Of a DNA stretch of 64,000 nt, positions 26,247-34,339 are shown in pieces (position 1 is the stretch's first letter; the number at the start of each line of letters is the position of its first letter). Source of the DNA: CAWAYR01 sp050250875 (GTDB taxonomy: Bacteria > Acidobacteriota > Vicinamibacteria > Vicinamibacterales > UBA2999). The notes beneath the pieces are model-generated. The model searched no databases, had not been told where the DNA came from, and worked only from the letters and a program-made list of their open reading frames with translations. The stretch is from NCBI GenBank assembly GCA_050250875.1, contig JBFWNV010000001.1, forward strand, positions 1,922,001 to 1,986,000. The letters run 5' to 3'. Position numbers and translations under genes: made by a program.

Positions 26247-27680
26247 ATGCGCGTCCTGTTGATCGCCAACGGCTACCCCCCTTGGCGCCGCGGTGGTACC
26301 GAGACCTACACCGCGGGTATCGCGCGTGGTCTGGCCCGCCTGGGTCACGACGTCTCGGTTCTCTGCGGCGGCGAGTGGGATAGCGGACCCCGGCACTGGA
26401 ATGGCGTGAGCCGGCACGACGACGACGGCGTCAGCGTCTCACGCATCCATCTGAACTGGGCGAAGGCGCCGGATCCGGGACGATACCTCTACGACAACTC
26501 CGCGACGGCCGGCTTTCTGCGCGAGCATCTCGAACGGCTTCGTCCGGATGTCGTGCACGTGACCTCGTGCGAGACGCTGTCGGCGAGCGTGATTCCGGCG
26601 GTCAAGGACGCCGGACTCCCGCTCGTGCTGTCGCTGACGGATTTCTGGTTCCTGTGTCCGCGCATCAATCTCCTGCGCAGTGACGGACGGACCTGTGACG
26701 GCAACACGTCCGAGTGGGAGTGCCTGCGCTGCCAGCTGCGGGGACAGAAGGCGCTCGAGGTGCCGGCGGCGATGCTGCCCGAGCCGATCGTCCAGCGCGT
26801 GCTCACCGCGGTCAGCCGTGTGCCGGCGCTCACGCGACGACCGGGCCTGCGGGGCATGGCCTGCAACCTGTCGGCTCGCAAGAGCTGGCTGCGTCACGTG
26901 CTGACGCTGCCGGACCGGCGCGTGACGGCGTCCGCGTTCACCCGCGCCGTCTTCGCCGCCGCCGGCGTGGACGCACCCATCGAGCTGCACGCCTACGGCC
27001 ACGACCTGTCGTGGCGGCGCGCCGTCGTCGACGCCCGTCGCTCCGACAGGCTCCGCATCGGGTTCGTGGGCCAGATCTCCGAATCGAAGGGCCTGCACGT
27101 GCTGCTCGACGCCGTGGCGCACCTGCCGGCCCGCCTGCAGGCGGCTCTCGAGGTCGTCGTCTACGGCGACGTCGACCGCGAACCTGACTACGGCGCCGGC
27201 ATCCGCGCCGCCGCGCGCGGCCTCGGCGCGACCGTGGATCTTCGCGGTGTCTACCTCCATCGCGACAGCGCGGACGTCTTCGCGAGCATGGACGTCCTGG
27301 TCGTGCCCTCGCTGTGGTACGACTTCCCGCTGGTGATCCATGAAGCGTTCGCGGCGGGCGTGCCGGTGGTCGCCAGCGACCTGGCCGGCATGTCCGAAAC
27401 CGTCGGTCACGGCATCAACGGCCTGCTGTTCGACCGGGGCTCGAGCGTGCAGCTGGCCGGAGCCTTGACCCGGCTGGTCGAAGAGCCGGGCCTCGTCGCG
27501 GCGCTGCGGGACCGGGTGCCCGACGTCAAGACCGTGGACGACGAGGTCGCCGAACTCGAGCAGCTCTATTCCGAGGTCGCGCTCACGGCGCCGCCCCACG
27601 AGGCGATTTCGGGGATCTCGCTGGCGTCGCTGTTCCTGCACCCCGACGCCTGGATCCTGTTGAGCGTCGTGCCCTGGTGA
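26247..27680 (+). CDS. Glycosyltransferase family 4 protein with Cys-containing insertion
   Basis: This 477-residue GT-B enzyme begins MRVLLIANGYPPWRRGGTET. It has VLSLTDFWFLCPRINLLRSDG followed by the insertion CDGNTSEWECLRC, then GFVGQISESKGLHVLLDA and the donor segment WYDFPLVIHEAFAAGVPVVASD. The Cys pattern parallels the GT4 at 15363. GAGGA six bases or so before the ATG supports the start. The 157-bp gap upstream holds no other feature I can identify. The gene ends convergently, about 60 bases before the TPR protein on the other strand. Confidence 0.9.
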   Translation: MRVLLIANGYPPWRRGGTETYTAGIARGLARLGHDVSVLCGGEWDSGPRHWNGVSRHDDDGVSVSRIHLNWAKAPDPGRYLYDNSATAGFLREHLERLRPDVVHVTSCETLSASVIPAVKDAGLPLVLSLTDFWFLCPRINLLRSDGRTCDGNTSEWECLRCQLRGQKALEVPAAMLPEPIVQRVLTAVSRVPALTRRPGLRGMACNLSARKSWLRHVLTLPDRRVTASAFTRAVFAAAGVDAPIELHAYGHDLSWRRAVVDARRSDRLRIGFVGQISESKGLHVLLDAVAHLPARLQAALEVVVYGDVDREPDYGAGIRAAARGLGATVDLRGVYLHRDSADVFASMDVLVVPSLWYDFPLVIHEAFAAGVPVVASDLAGMSETVGHGINGLLFDRGSSVQLAGALTRLVEEPGLVAALRDRVPDVKTVDDEVAELEQLYSEVALTAPPHEAISGISLASLFLHPDAWILLSVVPW

Positions 27681-27741
27681 GGGCGGGCCGACCGCCGAGG
27701 GTGCCCGGGGTGGCGCCCGGTGTCTGCGGGGCGCCAGCCCG

Positions 27742-29208
27742 TCAGTCCACGCGACGGTCTCGCCCCTGTGCCTCCAAAGCGGTCGAGGCACGACGCCGCC
27801 CGGGCCACCGGGCCAGTGTCTGTCGATAGGTCGCGGCGGCTTCGCCGTCCCGCCGCAGCAATCGCAGCAGATCGGCCAGCTGCTCGCGGGCCGGCCGCAG
27901 CGGCATCCGCAAACCGCCGTCGACGGCGTGATCCTCCTCGTCGGCGACCGCGCGCAGTTGCGCCAGGGCATCGTCGGCACGCGCCGCGGCCATCGCCGCC
28001 CACGCGCCGGCGGCGCGGGCGAGCCGCGTCGTCTCCGGCGCCGTCCCGGGGCGGGCGGCGATTCCATCCAGCCGACGTGCGCCGGCCGCGGCGTCGTCGC
28101 CGCGACCCAGCGCGGCGGCGCCGAGCACCCGCGCGAACAGCCGCGGCGCGAGCGCCGTCGGAGCCGCGTCGTCTGGTAGCGCCAGCGCGGCGGCGGCGGT
28201 CGTGTCATCGGTGTCGAGCAGGATCCGCGCGGCGATGCGTGCGCGCGCAGCCTGGACATCGACGCCCGACGCGTGGGCGAGATACCCGCCGTCGAGGCGG
28301 CGGGCGATCGCACGGGCCTCGTCGATCCGCCCGGCCTGCAGCTGCGCGAGCACCAGCCCGTCGAGGGCGAGCAGCTCATCGCCGGCGGCCCCAACGCGAC
28401 GCGCGCCATCCACGCTGCGCTCGCCGATCGCGATCGCGTCGGCCCACCGTCCGAGCCGGGCGAAAATCTGCTGCGGCGCGCGCAGCAGCCGCGCCGGCAG
28501 GTCCGGGTCGTCGGCGAGCGCGCGCGCCAGCTCGGCGACGCGATGCGCCAGTGCCGGGGTGTCGCCGGCGACCAGCTTGTAGAACCCCGTCACCACGTGG
28601 CCGGCGGGCACGGTCGGTCGGTCCAGGAGCGCCAGGGCGTCGTGCCCGGCGGCGGTCGCTTCGGCGGCGGTGTTCACCGGCTGCTCCAGGCGGGCCGCCG
28701 CGGCGAACCAGACGGCGTGCGGATCGGCGGGGAACGCGTCGGCCAGCGCAGTCATCGCCGCCGCATACCGTCGAGGTCCGTCGACGAGCCGGTGGCGAAA
28801 GCGCAGGTGGACGGCCTCCAGGAAGCGTTGCTCACGTGGCGACGCCGGTCGATGCAGCAGAGCCGCCTGATCGAGCGCCTGCCAGCCCGCGGCCAGCGTG
28901 TTGGGGTCGGCCGATCGCGAGAAGCGCGCCCAGTGCGCCATCGCCGTGCCCCAATAGGCCATCCGGCAGTCGACGTCCGAGTGCGCGGCGAGCCGGAAGG
29001 TCTCGATCGCGTCGTCCAGTGCCAGGGTGTGCAGCTGGTGCACGCCGCGGTCGAGGACGCCCGCCACCGTTGGACGGCAGGTGGTCGCGAACCGCACGGG
29101 CTGGCCGGCGATCTCGCCGCCGGCTCGATGGTGCGGCTCCTGCGCCCATGCCGGTGAGCCGGCGAGCAGCAGCTGCCACATGGCCAGACCCCAACCCGCG
29201 ATCACCAT
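27742..29208 (-). CDS. Secreted TPR-like protein of unknown function
   Basis: This 488-residue protein starts at ATG 29208 with a signal peptide (MVIAGWGLAMWQLLLAGSPAWAQ). A longer frame from 29313 adds 35 Arg-rich residues before the signal peptide and is less likely. The mature part is helical with TPR-like pairs, for example FRLAAHSDVDCRMAYWGTAM, a sequence context I associate with TPR proteins common in Acidobacteriota. No catalytic residues are apparent. It may scaffold envelope complexes. The 277-bp region between this start and 29486 has no gene I can support. Confidence 0.75.
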   Translation of the reverse strand: MVIAGWGLAMWQLLLAGSPAWAQEPHHRAGGEIAGQPVRFATTCRPTVAGVLDRGVHQLHTLALDDAIETFRLAAHSDVDCRMAYWGTAMAHWARFSRSADPNTLAAGWQALDQAALLHRPASPREQRFLEAVHLRFRHRLVDGPRRYAAAMTALADAFPADPHAVWFAAAARLEQPVNTAAEATAAGHDALALLDRPTVPAGHVVTGFYKLVAGDTPALAHRVAELARALADDPDLPARLLRAPQQIFARLGRWADAIAIGERSVDGARRVGAAGDELLALDGLVLAQLQAGRIDEARAIARRLDGGYLAHASGVDVQAARARIAARILLDTDDTTAAAALALPDDAAPTALAPRLFARVLGAAALGRGDDAAAGARRLDGIAARPGTAPETTRLARAAGAWAAMAAARADDALAQLRAVADEEDHAVDGGLRMPLRPAREQLADLLRLLRRDGEAAATYRQTLARWPGRRRASTALEAQGRDRRVD

Positions 29209-29485
29209 CGTCGAGCGCACGCGGGCCGAGCCGTTGCAGACGGCGTTCCAGCGGACGCCGGCGCGGGGTGCCCGCAGTCGATCGATGCCGAGGGGATGCC
29301 GCGCGCGGCTCACGTCAAGAATCCTGCCATGGTTCTGGACCGGCAGGGAGGCAGCGCCCCATCATCGTGCGAGGCTCGGCGTGGGCGTGGGGCGCGCAAG
29401 TTCGTCAGCAGCGCCGCGGGTGGTGCCGCCGTGGCGCCGCGTCTGGTGGTGACCGGCACGGTGCCGTGACGCGGCAACGGCGCGG

Positions 29486-31831
29486 TCACTCGACGCGGCC
29501 GATCTTGACGGCGACATCTGTCGCCAGCGGCGTCGGCCACTCGGCGCGGATCGCGCCGCCGGCGTGCGTGAAGGTGGCGCGCGCGTCGATCCCGCCCGTC
29601 CGGGTGTTCCACCACTCGACCTGGTAGCGTCCGTGCGGCAGCGGCGGGGTCTCGAACCAGCCGCGCACCGGGCGGGCGACGCGCCCGGCCTCGACGACCC
29701 GCTGCCAGGTGTGGTCGCGATGCTGAATCCAGGCCAGCACGCGACCGCGCGATTCGTGCACCAGGGCCATGACCCGCGCTTCGCGGGGTGACGCGGTGAG
29801 GACGCCGCTGGTGCGCGCACCGAGATCCGTGGTGGCGAAGGTGGCCCAGCCGCCGTTCGAAAAGCGCTCGCCGGCGACGAACGCCCGCAGCGCGCGCGTG
29901 CTGTCGGACTTGGGTGCCGCCTGCCAGTCGATCGGCGAGGTCAGCGCCGGGCTGAAGAACCCGGCCCAGAGAAACGGGTGGCGGGTGAGCGCGGCGCCGC
30001 GGCCGGTCGTGAGCCGCTCGTCGTCCACGTCCCACCGCTCCAGCGTGCCGATCTCGCCCCAGACGAACGGCCGGCGAGGCTCACCGGCAGGCCAATCGGC
30101 GACGAGTCCGTCGGCGAGCGAATAGACGAACGCGGCGGCGTCGCCGGCGACGGCCGGCTCGTGGCGGTCGAGCTTGGTGGTGATGTAGTCGTGGTAGTTC
30201 ACGACGTCGAACGGCCCGTCCGCCCAGAACGCCGGGCTGTACGCCTGGCTCCACTGCGACGTGGTGAAGAGATGCCGGTAGGGATCGTGGGCCTTCACGA
30301 ATCGGCCCAGCGCGTCGTAGAACCGCGCCAGGTCGGACGGCACGTCGATGAGGCCGTGCTCGTTCCAGACCTCCCAGGCGAGGATCGCCGGCGAGTAGCC
30401 CCAGCGGGCGATGCGGTAGCGGTAGTTGCGCTGCCAGTAACCCAGGCGCCGCGCGTCGAGCCAGCCGGTGCGATAGCCGTTGGCCGCGGCGTAGTCGTTG
30501 TCGATGACGGTGGCGTCCCACGTCCAGTAGACGTCGCCGTGGCTGCACAGCTGCACGGCGATGCCGAGCGCTTCGGCGGACTGCACGACGTGGTCGAGCT
30601 GCGCCGCCGCCCACTGGTTGATGGCCGTGCCGTGCGGCAGCGCCCGCGCCACGACCGGGTCCTCCGGGTCGTTGCCGCGATCGGCCTTCGGGAAGTGCCG
30701 CTCGAATCCCGGGTCGCTGAGCACCTCGACGCCGGGGCGCTCGACGCCGGTCACCGAGAGGTCGTCGAACCACGCGGTGCCCCGGCCGCTCGCCCCGGCC
30801 CAGATCGCCACCGTCCGCTGCTGCGGCCCGGTGGTGAACTGGCGCTGCACCACCGTCCACGGCGAGGTGCCGCGGAGCGGGTCGGTGCGCTCGGGGCCGG
30901 GCTCGAGGTGCGAGGAGCCGCCCGCGGCGAGGAACGCGCCGTCGCCGTCCAGGCGCTCGGTGCGGATCCAGCCCCGCAGCTCATAGCGCGTCGACGGCTG
31001 CACCGCCAGCCACTGCACATAGCCCTCGGTCGGCGCGCCCTGCCCGGCCCGGAAGCGGGCGGCGCGAGTGCCGGAATGGACGCCGTCGCGCTCGATGCCC
31101 AGCGCCTGCGTGAACTGCGACCAGGTCGGCGCCCACACCGGATCGACGCCTTCGATCGACAGGTTGTAGCTGTCGTTCTGGTCCCAGATCCGGGTCAGGT
31201 TGACGCCGGCAGCGGCGTCGGCGGCGAAGGCCTCGGCGTAGGACAGCGCCCGCCGGCGTTCCTGCGGCGCCCACTGCCGGCCCTCGGCGATGGGCACGAA
31301 CTCGTCGCCGTTGTCGTAGCGCAGGAAGCGGGGGTCGTCCCGGCTGACGCGGATGAAGCCGCGCCGATCCGACGGCTCGACGTCGAACCCCACGGCTGGC
31401 GACGCCGCCACGCCGCCGCGGTCGCGAACGCGCAGCGTCAGGGTGTGGCGCCCGGTCACGCGCGGCGTGTAGCGGATCCGCCAGTCGTTCGGACCCGAGA
31501 TGCCCAGCGCCTCCCGGTCCTCGTTCACCGCGGCGATGTCATAAGGGGTGTAGAAGAACGCGGGAACGACGTCGATTCGTCCGTCCGGCGTGGCGATCGA
31601 CGCCTCGACGGTGATGCCGTCCGGATGGGTGTAGCCGTCGTCGGGCCCGTACGGGTAGTACGGGCGATCGGCGGCGGTGCGCAGGTCGGCGCGGAACTCG
31701 GCGAGCGCGAACCGCGGCACCGCCGCGCCCGGACCCTCGAGCGCGGCGATGACCGGCGCGGCGGGGGCCGATGGTTGCGCGGCGAGGGCCGCGGTGCCGG
31801 CGACGAGCGCCGCCGCGACCAGTCGTCGCAT
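29486..31831 (-). CDS. Secreted glycoside hydrolase (DUF5060-type N-domain) with embedded CBM-like domain
   Basis: This 781-residue protein has a signal peptide (VAAALVAGTAALAAQ), an Ig-like N-terminal domain at about 40-155 resembling DUF5060, and a TIM-barrel-like hydrolase split by an insertion. The probable acid/base is Glu491 in AWEVWNEHGL and the probable nucleophile is Glu593 in PFVWGEIGTLE. Residues about 235-365 look like a jelly-roll carbohydrate-binding domain (SGTRAARFRAGQGA to TAWFDDLSVTG) inserted before the catalytic Glu residues. A final beta domain follows. It should cleave a polysaccharide outside the cytoplasm, perhaps the EPS of this locus. The ATG lies 11 bases after the upstream stop. 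Confidence 0.85.
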   Translation of the reverse strand: MRRLVAAALVAGTAALAAQPSAPAAPVIAALEGPGAAVPRFALAEFRADLRTAADRPYYPYGPDDGYTHPDGITVEASIATPDGRIDVVPAFFYTPYDIAAVNEDREALGISGPNDWRIRYTPRVTGRHTLTLRVRDRGGVAASPAVGFDVEPSDRRGFIRVSRDDPRFLRYDNGDEFVPIAEGRQWAPQERRRALSYAEAFAADAAAGVNLTRIWDQNDSYNLSIEGVDPVWAPTWSQFTQALGIERDGVHSGTRAARFRAGQGAPTEGYVQWLAVQPSTRYELRGWIRTERLDGDGAFLAAGGSSHLEPGPERTDPLRGTSPWTVVQRQFTTGPQQRTVAIWAGASGRGTAWFDDLSVTGVERPGVEVLSDPGFERHFPKADRGNDPEDPVVARALPHGTAINQWAAAQLDHVVQSAEALGIAVQLCSHGDVYWTWDATVIDNDYAAANGYRTGWLDARRLGYWQRNYRYRIARWGYSPAILAWEVWNEHGLIDVPSDLARFYDALGRFVKAHDPYRHLFTTSQWSQAYSPAFWADGPFDVVNYHDYITTKLDRHEPAVAGDAAAFVYSLADGLVADWPAGEPRRPFVWGEIGTLERWDVDDERLTTGRGAALTRHPFLWAGFFSPALTSPIDWQAAPKSDSTRALRAFVAGERFSNGGWATFATTDLGARTSGVLTASPREARVMALVHESRGRVLAWIQHRDHTWQRVVEAGRVARPVRGWFETPPLPHGRYQVEWWNTRTGGIDARATFTHAGGAIRAEWPTPLATDVAVKIGRVE

Positions 31832-31842
31832 GGTGCCGTGCC

Positions 31843-32286
31843 TCAGCGGAACGACCAGCCGACGCCGAACTTGAGTTCGGGACTGTCGATCGCGCCGATC
31901 TTGAACTCGAAGAACAGCCCCGACTCCTGCTCGACGCCGAGCACGAAGTTGAGGCCGGCGTCGCTCTCGGTGTCGTCGTTGCCGCCGCGATCGAAGCGGT
32001 AGAAGTTCACCGCCGGGCCGCCGCCGGCGTACAGCCGCCAGGCGTTGCGCTGCGGGAACTTGTACACGAAGTCGAAGTTGAGGGCGACGGTCGTGAGGTC
32101 GTCGCCGAGACCGGCCTCGACGTTGGGCCGGAAGTGGACGCGATCGACCAGCGCGTCGGTCTCGAAGTGACCGCCGAAGTAGAACTGATCCGGGTCGATC
32201 GAGACGCCGCCGCGGACGCCCGGGCCCTGCGCCTCCGCCGCGGTGGCGGCGACCAGCACGGCGCACAGGGCAAAGAAATACCGCAC
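31843..32286 (-). CDS. Small outer-membrane beta-barrel protein
   Basis: This 147-residue protein from GTG 32286 has a clear signal peptide (RYFFALCAVLVAATAAEAQ). The mature part is made of alternating strands with Tyr/Phe ends and finishes with FGVGWSFR, a typical C-terminal barrel strand with terminal aromatic. Repeated phrases such as WRLYAGGGPAVNFYRFD and GLFFEFKIG fit an eight-stranded OmpA/OmpX-like barrel. An in-frame ATG at 32319 gives 158 residues, but a TAAGAAT element (32296-32302) sits 9 bases before the GTG, favouring the shorter form. It is followed closely by the glycoside hydrolase gene. Confidence 0.75.
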   Translation of the reverse strand: MRYFFALCAVLVAATAAEAQGPGVRGGVSIDPDQFYFGGHFETDALVDRVHFRPNVEAGLGDDLTTVALNFDFVYKFPQRNAWRLYAGGGPAVNFYRFDRGGNDDTESDAGLNFVLGVEQESGLFFEFKIGAIDSPELKFGVGWSFR

Positions 32287-32367
32287 GATGGCGAAATTCT
32301 TACACGATCTGGCGTTCATGACCCCTCCGCCGTCGGAGTGAGCACGCTCCGTGCCAGGGCCGATGGG

Positions 32368-33066
32368 TCAGCGGCCCTCCGCCGCCGTCAACACCAGGAT
32401 GTGCTGCCAGGGCAGGTCGTTCAGCACCGCCGTCAGGCGGAAGCCCTCCGCCTCCAGCTCCTGGCGCACCTCGGCCACGCTCATCTTGTGCACCTCGAGG
32501 ATCGGGACACGCCGGTCCTCCTTCCGGAACTCGAGCAGGACCAGGCGGCCACCGGGCTTGAGCGCCGGCCGCAGCCGCTGCAGGAACGCCTGCGGGGCGG
32601 CGAGCTCGTGGTAGACGTCGACCATGATCGCCAGGTCGATCGAGTTCGCGGGGAGCTTCGGGTCGTCGGGCGCGCCGAGCACCGTGGTGACGTTGTCGAG
32701 CCGCGCCCTGGCGACGTTGGCGCGCAGCAGGTCGAGCATCGCCGGCTGGATGTCGGTGGCGTAGACGCGGCCCGTCGGGCCCACGGCCTGCGCCAGCCGG
32801 ACCGTGTAGTAGCCCGATCCGGCGCCGATGTCGGCGACCGTCTGTCCCGCCTGGATCCTCAGCGCGGCGATGGCCCTGCTCGGCGCTTCCTCGGCCTCGC
32901 GTTCCGGCCGCTCGAGCCAGCCGGCCCCGGCGGCGCCCATCACCGGCGCGATCACCCGCCCGCTGACCGGGTGCCGCAGCTGCGCATGCAGGTCGGCCGC
33001 CAGCCACAGGCCGGCCGCCGCCACGGCCAGCCAGGCCGGATTCCTCCACCGCGCCCGCCCGCTCAT
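32368..33066 (-). CDS. Class I SAM-dependent methyltransferase with N-terminal signal/anchor
   Basis: This 232-residue protein has an N-terminal hydrophobic segment (NPAWLAVAAAGLWLAADLHA), so it is probably membrane-anchored or exported. The Rossmann methyltransferase core has motif I VADIGAGSGYYTVRLA, motif II VYATDIQPAMLDLL and IMVDVYHELAAPQAFLQRL. Similar proteins are common in Acidobacteriota and their substrate is unknown. ATG 33066 is chosen because a TATTTT hexamer on the minus strand lies 6 bases upstream; ATG 33072 would touch that hexamer. It diverges from the DUF1015 gene, with only about 20 bases between the two starts. Confidence 0.8.
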   Translation of the reverse strand: MSGRARWRNPAWLAVAAAGLWLAADLHAQLRHPVSGRVIAPVMGAAGAGWLERPEREAEEAPSRAIAALRIQAGQTVADIGAGSGYYTVRLAQAVGPTGRVYATDIQPAMLDLLRANVARARLDNVTTVLGAPDDPKLPANSIDLAIMVDVYHELAAPQAFLQRLRPALKPGGRLVLLEFRKEDRRVPILEVHKMSVAEVRQELEAEGFRLTAVLNDLPWQHILVLTAAEGR

Positions 33067-33071
33067 CGCCA

Positions 33072-33078
33072 TAAAATA
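33072..33078. promoter_or_regulatory. Overlapping divergent -10 elements
   Basis: TAAAAT (33072-33077) reads toward the DUF1015 ATG at 33088, and TATTTT on the other strand (33078-33073) reads toward the methyltransferase ATG at 33066. The same 7 bases could serve both genes and would give transcripts with few or no leader bases. No -35 is evident. Confidence 0.5.
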
Positions 33079-33087
33079 CTCGCACTC

Positions 33088-34302
33088 ATGTCGGTGATTG
33101 CCCCGTTCGCGGCCTTGCGGCCCACTCCCGCGGCTGTCGGCCGCGTGGCCGCTGTTCCCTATGACGTCGTCAACAGCGCCGAGGCTGCAGCCCTCGCCGA
33201 CGGCGAGCCGCTCAGCTTCCTGCGTGTCTCGCGGCCCGAGATCGAATGTCCACCGGGCACGCCCATCTATAGCGACGCCGTCTACGCCAAGGCTGCCGAC
33301 AACTTCGACCGCCTGCGACGGGCGGCGCCGCTGGTCGTCGAGGACGCGCCCAGCCTCTACGTCTACCGGCTGACGATGGGCGCGCACGTGCAGACCGGAG
33401 TCGCCGCGGCGTTCTCGGTGGACGAGTACGCGCGCGACCTCATCAAGAAGCACGAGAAGACGCGGCCGGACAAGGAGGACGACCGGACGCGGCACATCCT
33501 GACGCTGCGCGCCCAGACCGGCCCGGTGTTCCTGACCTACAAGACGTCGGCCGCGGTGGACGCCGTGGTGGCGCGCGTCGTCCAGGGGGCGCCGCTCTTC
33601 GACTTCACCGCCGTGGACGGCATCCGCCATGAGGTGTGGCGAGCGGCCGCCCGGGATACGGACGCGCTCGTCGCCGCCTTCGCGGGCGTGCCGGCGCTCT
33701 ACATCGCCGACGGTCATCACCGCGCCGCCAGCGCGTGGCGCACGCATCAGGCGCTGGCGGCCGAGGGCCCCGGCGAGCACGAGCGGTTCCTGGCCGTCGC
33801 GTTCCCCGACCAGCAGATGCAGGTGCTGCCGTATCACCGCGTCGTCCGCGACCTGCAGGGCCGCGGCGCCGACGCGTTCCGTGCCGCGCTGGCGGAGCGG
33901 TTCACGCTGACCGCCGGCGGCCCGGCGTCGCCGGCCCGCCGCGGCCAGGTGGCGATGTACCTGGCCGGCGCCTGGTGGACCATCGACTTCGGCCCGGTCC
34001 CGGCCGGCCTGGCGCCCGACGCTGCGCTCGACGTCAGCCGGCTGCAGGACGGCGTGCTGACGCCGCTCCTCGGCATCGCCGACGTGCGCACCGACAAGCG
34101 CATCGACTTCGTCGGCGGTATCCGCGGCACCGGCGAGCTCGAGCGCCTCGTCAACGGCGGCGAGTTCGCCGTGGCGTTCTCGCTCTACCCGGTGGCGGTG
34201 GACGACCTGATGCGGATCTCGGATGCCGGCGGGATCATGCCGCCCAAGTCCACATGGTTCGAGCCGAAGCTGCGCGACGGCGTGCTGAGCCACCTGGTGT
34301 GA
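33088..34302 (+). CDS. DUF1015 family protein linked to serine biosynthesis genes
   Basis: This 404-residue protein matches the DUF1015 family. It begins VIAPFAALRPTPAAVGRVAAVPYDVVN, has SFLRVSRPEIE, the segment KKHEKTRPDKEDDRTRH, and the family hallmark ALYIADGHHRAASAW. The biochemical role of DUF1015 is not established to my knowledge; it is often found with serA and serC, which follow here on the same strand. The fold has been compared with ParB/sulfiredoxin-like proteins, which include free serine kinases, so a link to serine or phosphoserine metabolism is a reasonable inference. A TAAAAT element precedes the ATG by 10 bases. Confidence 0.88.
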   Translation: MSVIAPFAALRPTPAAVGRVAAVPYDVVNSAEAAALADGEPLSFLRVSRPEIECPPGTPIYSDAVYAKAADNFDRLRRAAPLVVEDAPSLYVYRLTMGAHVQTGVAAAFSVDEYARDLIKKHEKTRPDKEDDRTRHILTLRAQTGPVFLTYKTSAAVDAVVARVVQGAPLFDFTAVDGIRHEVWRAAARDTDALVAAFAGVPALYIADGHHRAASAWRTHQALAAEGPGEHERFLAVAFPDQQMQVLPYHRVVRDLQGRGADAFRAALAERFTLTAGGPASPARRGQVAMYLAGAWWTIDFGPVPAGLAPDAALDVSRLQDGVLTPLLGIADVRTDKRIDFVGGIRGTGELERLVNGGEFAVAFSLYPVAVDDLMRISDAGGIMPPKSTWFEPKLRDGVLSHLV

Positions 34303-34339
34303 CGCGCGGCTCCCGCGCGCCGATTCCGAGGACCCTTCG

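Noticed and set aside
27720..29627. Long plus-strand ORF opposite the TPR protein
   Set aside because: The product is almost entirely Arg, Pro, Ala and Ser; the opposite strand has a signal peptide and TPR-like helices.
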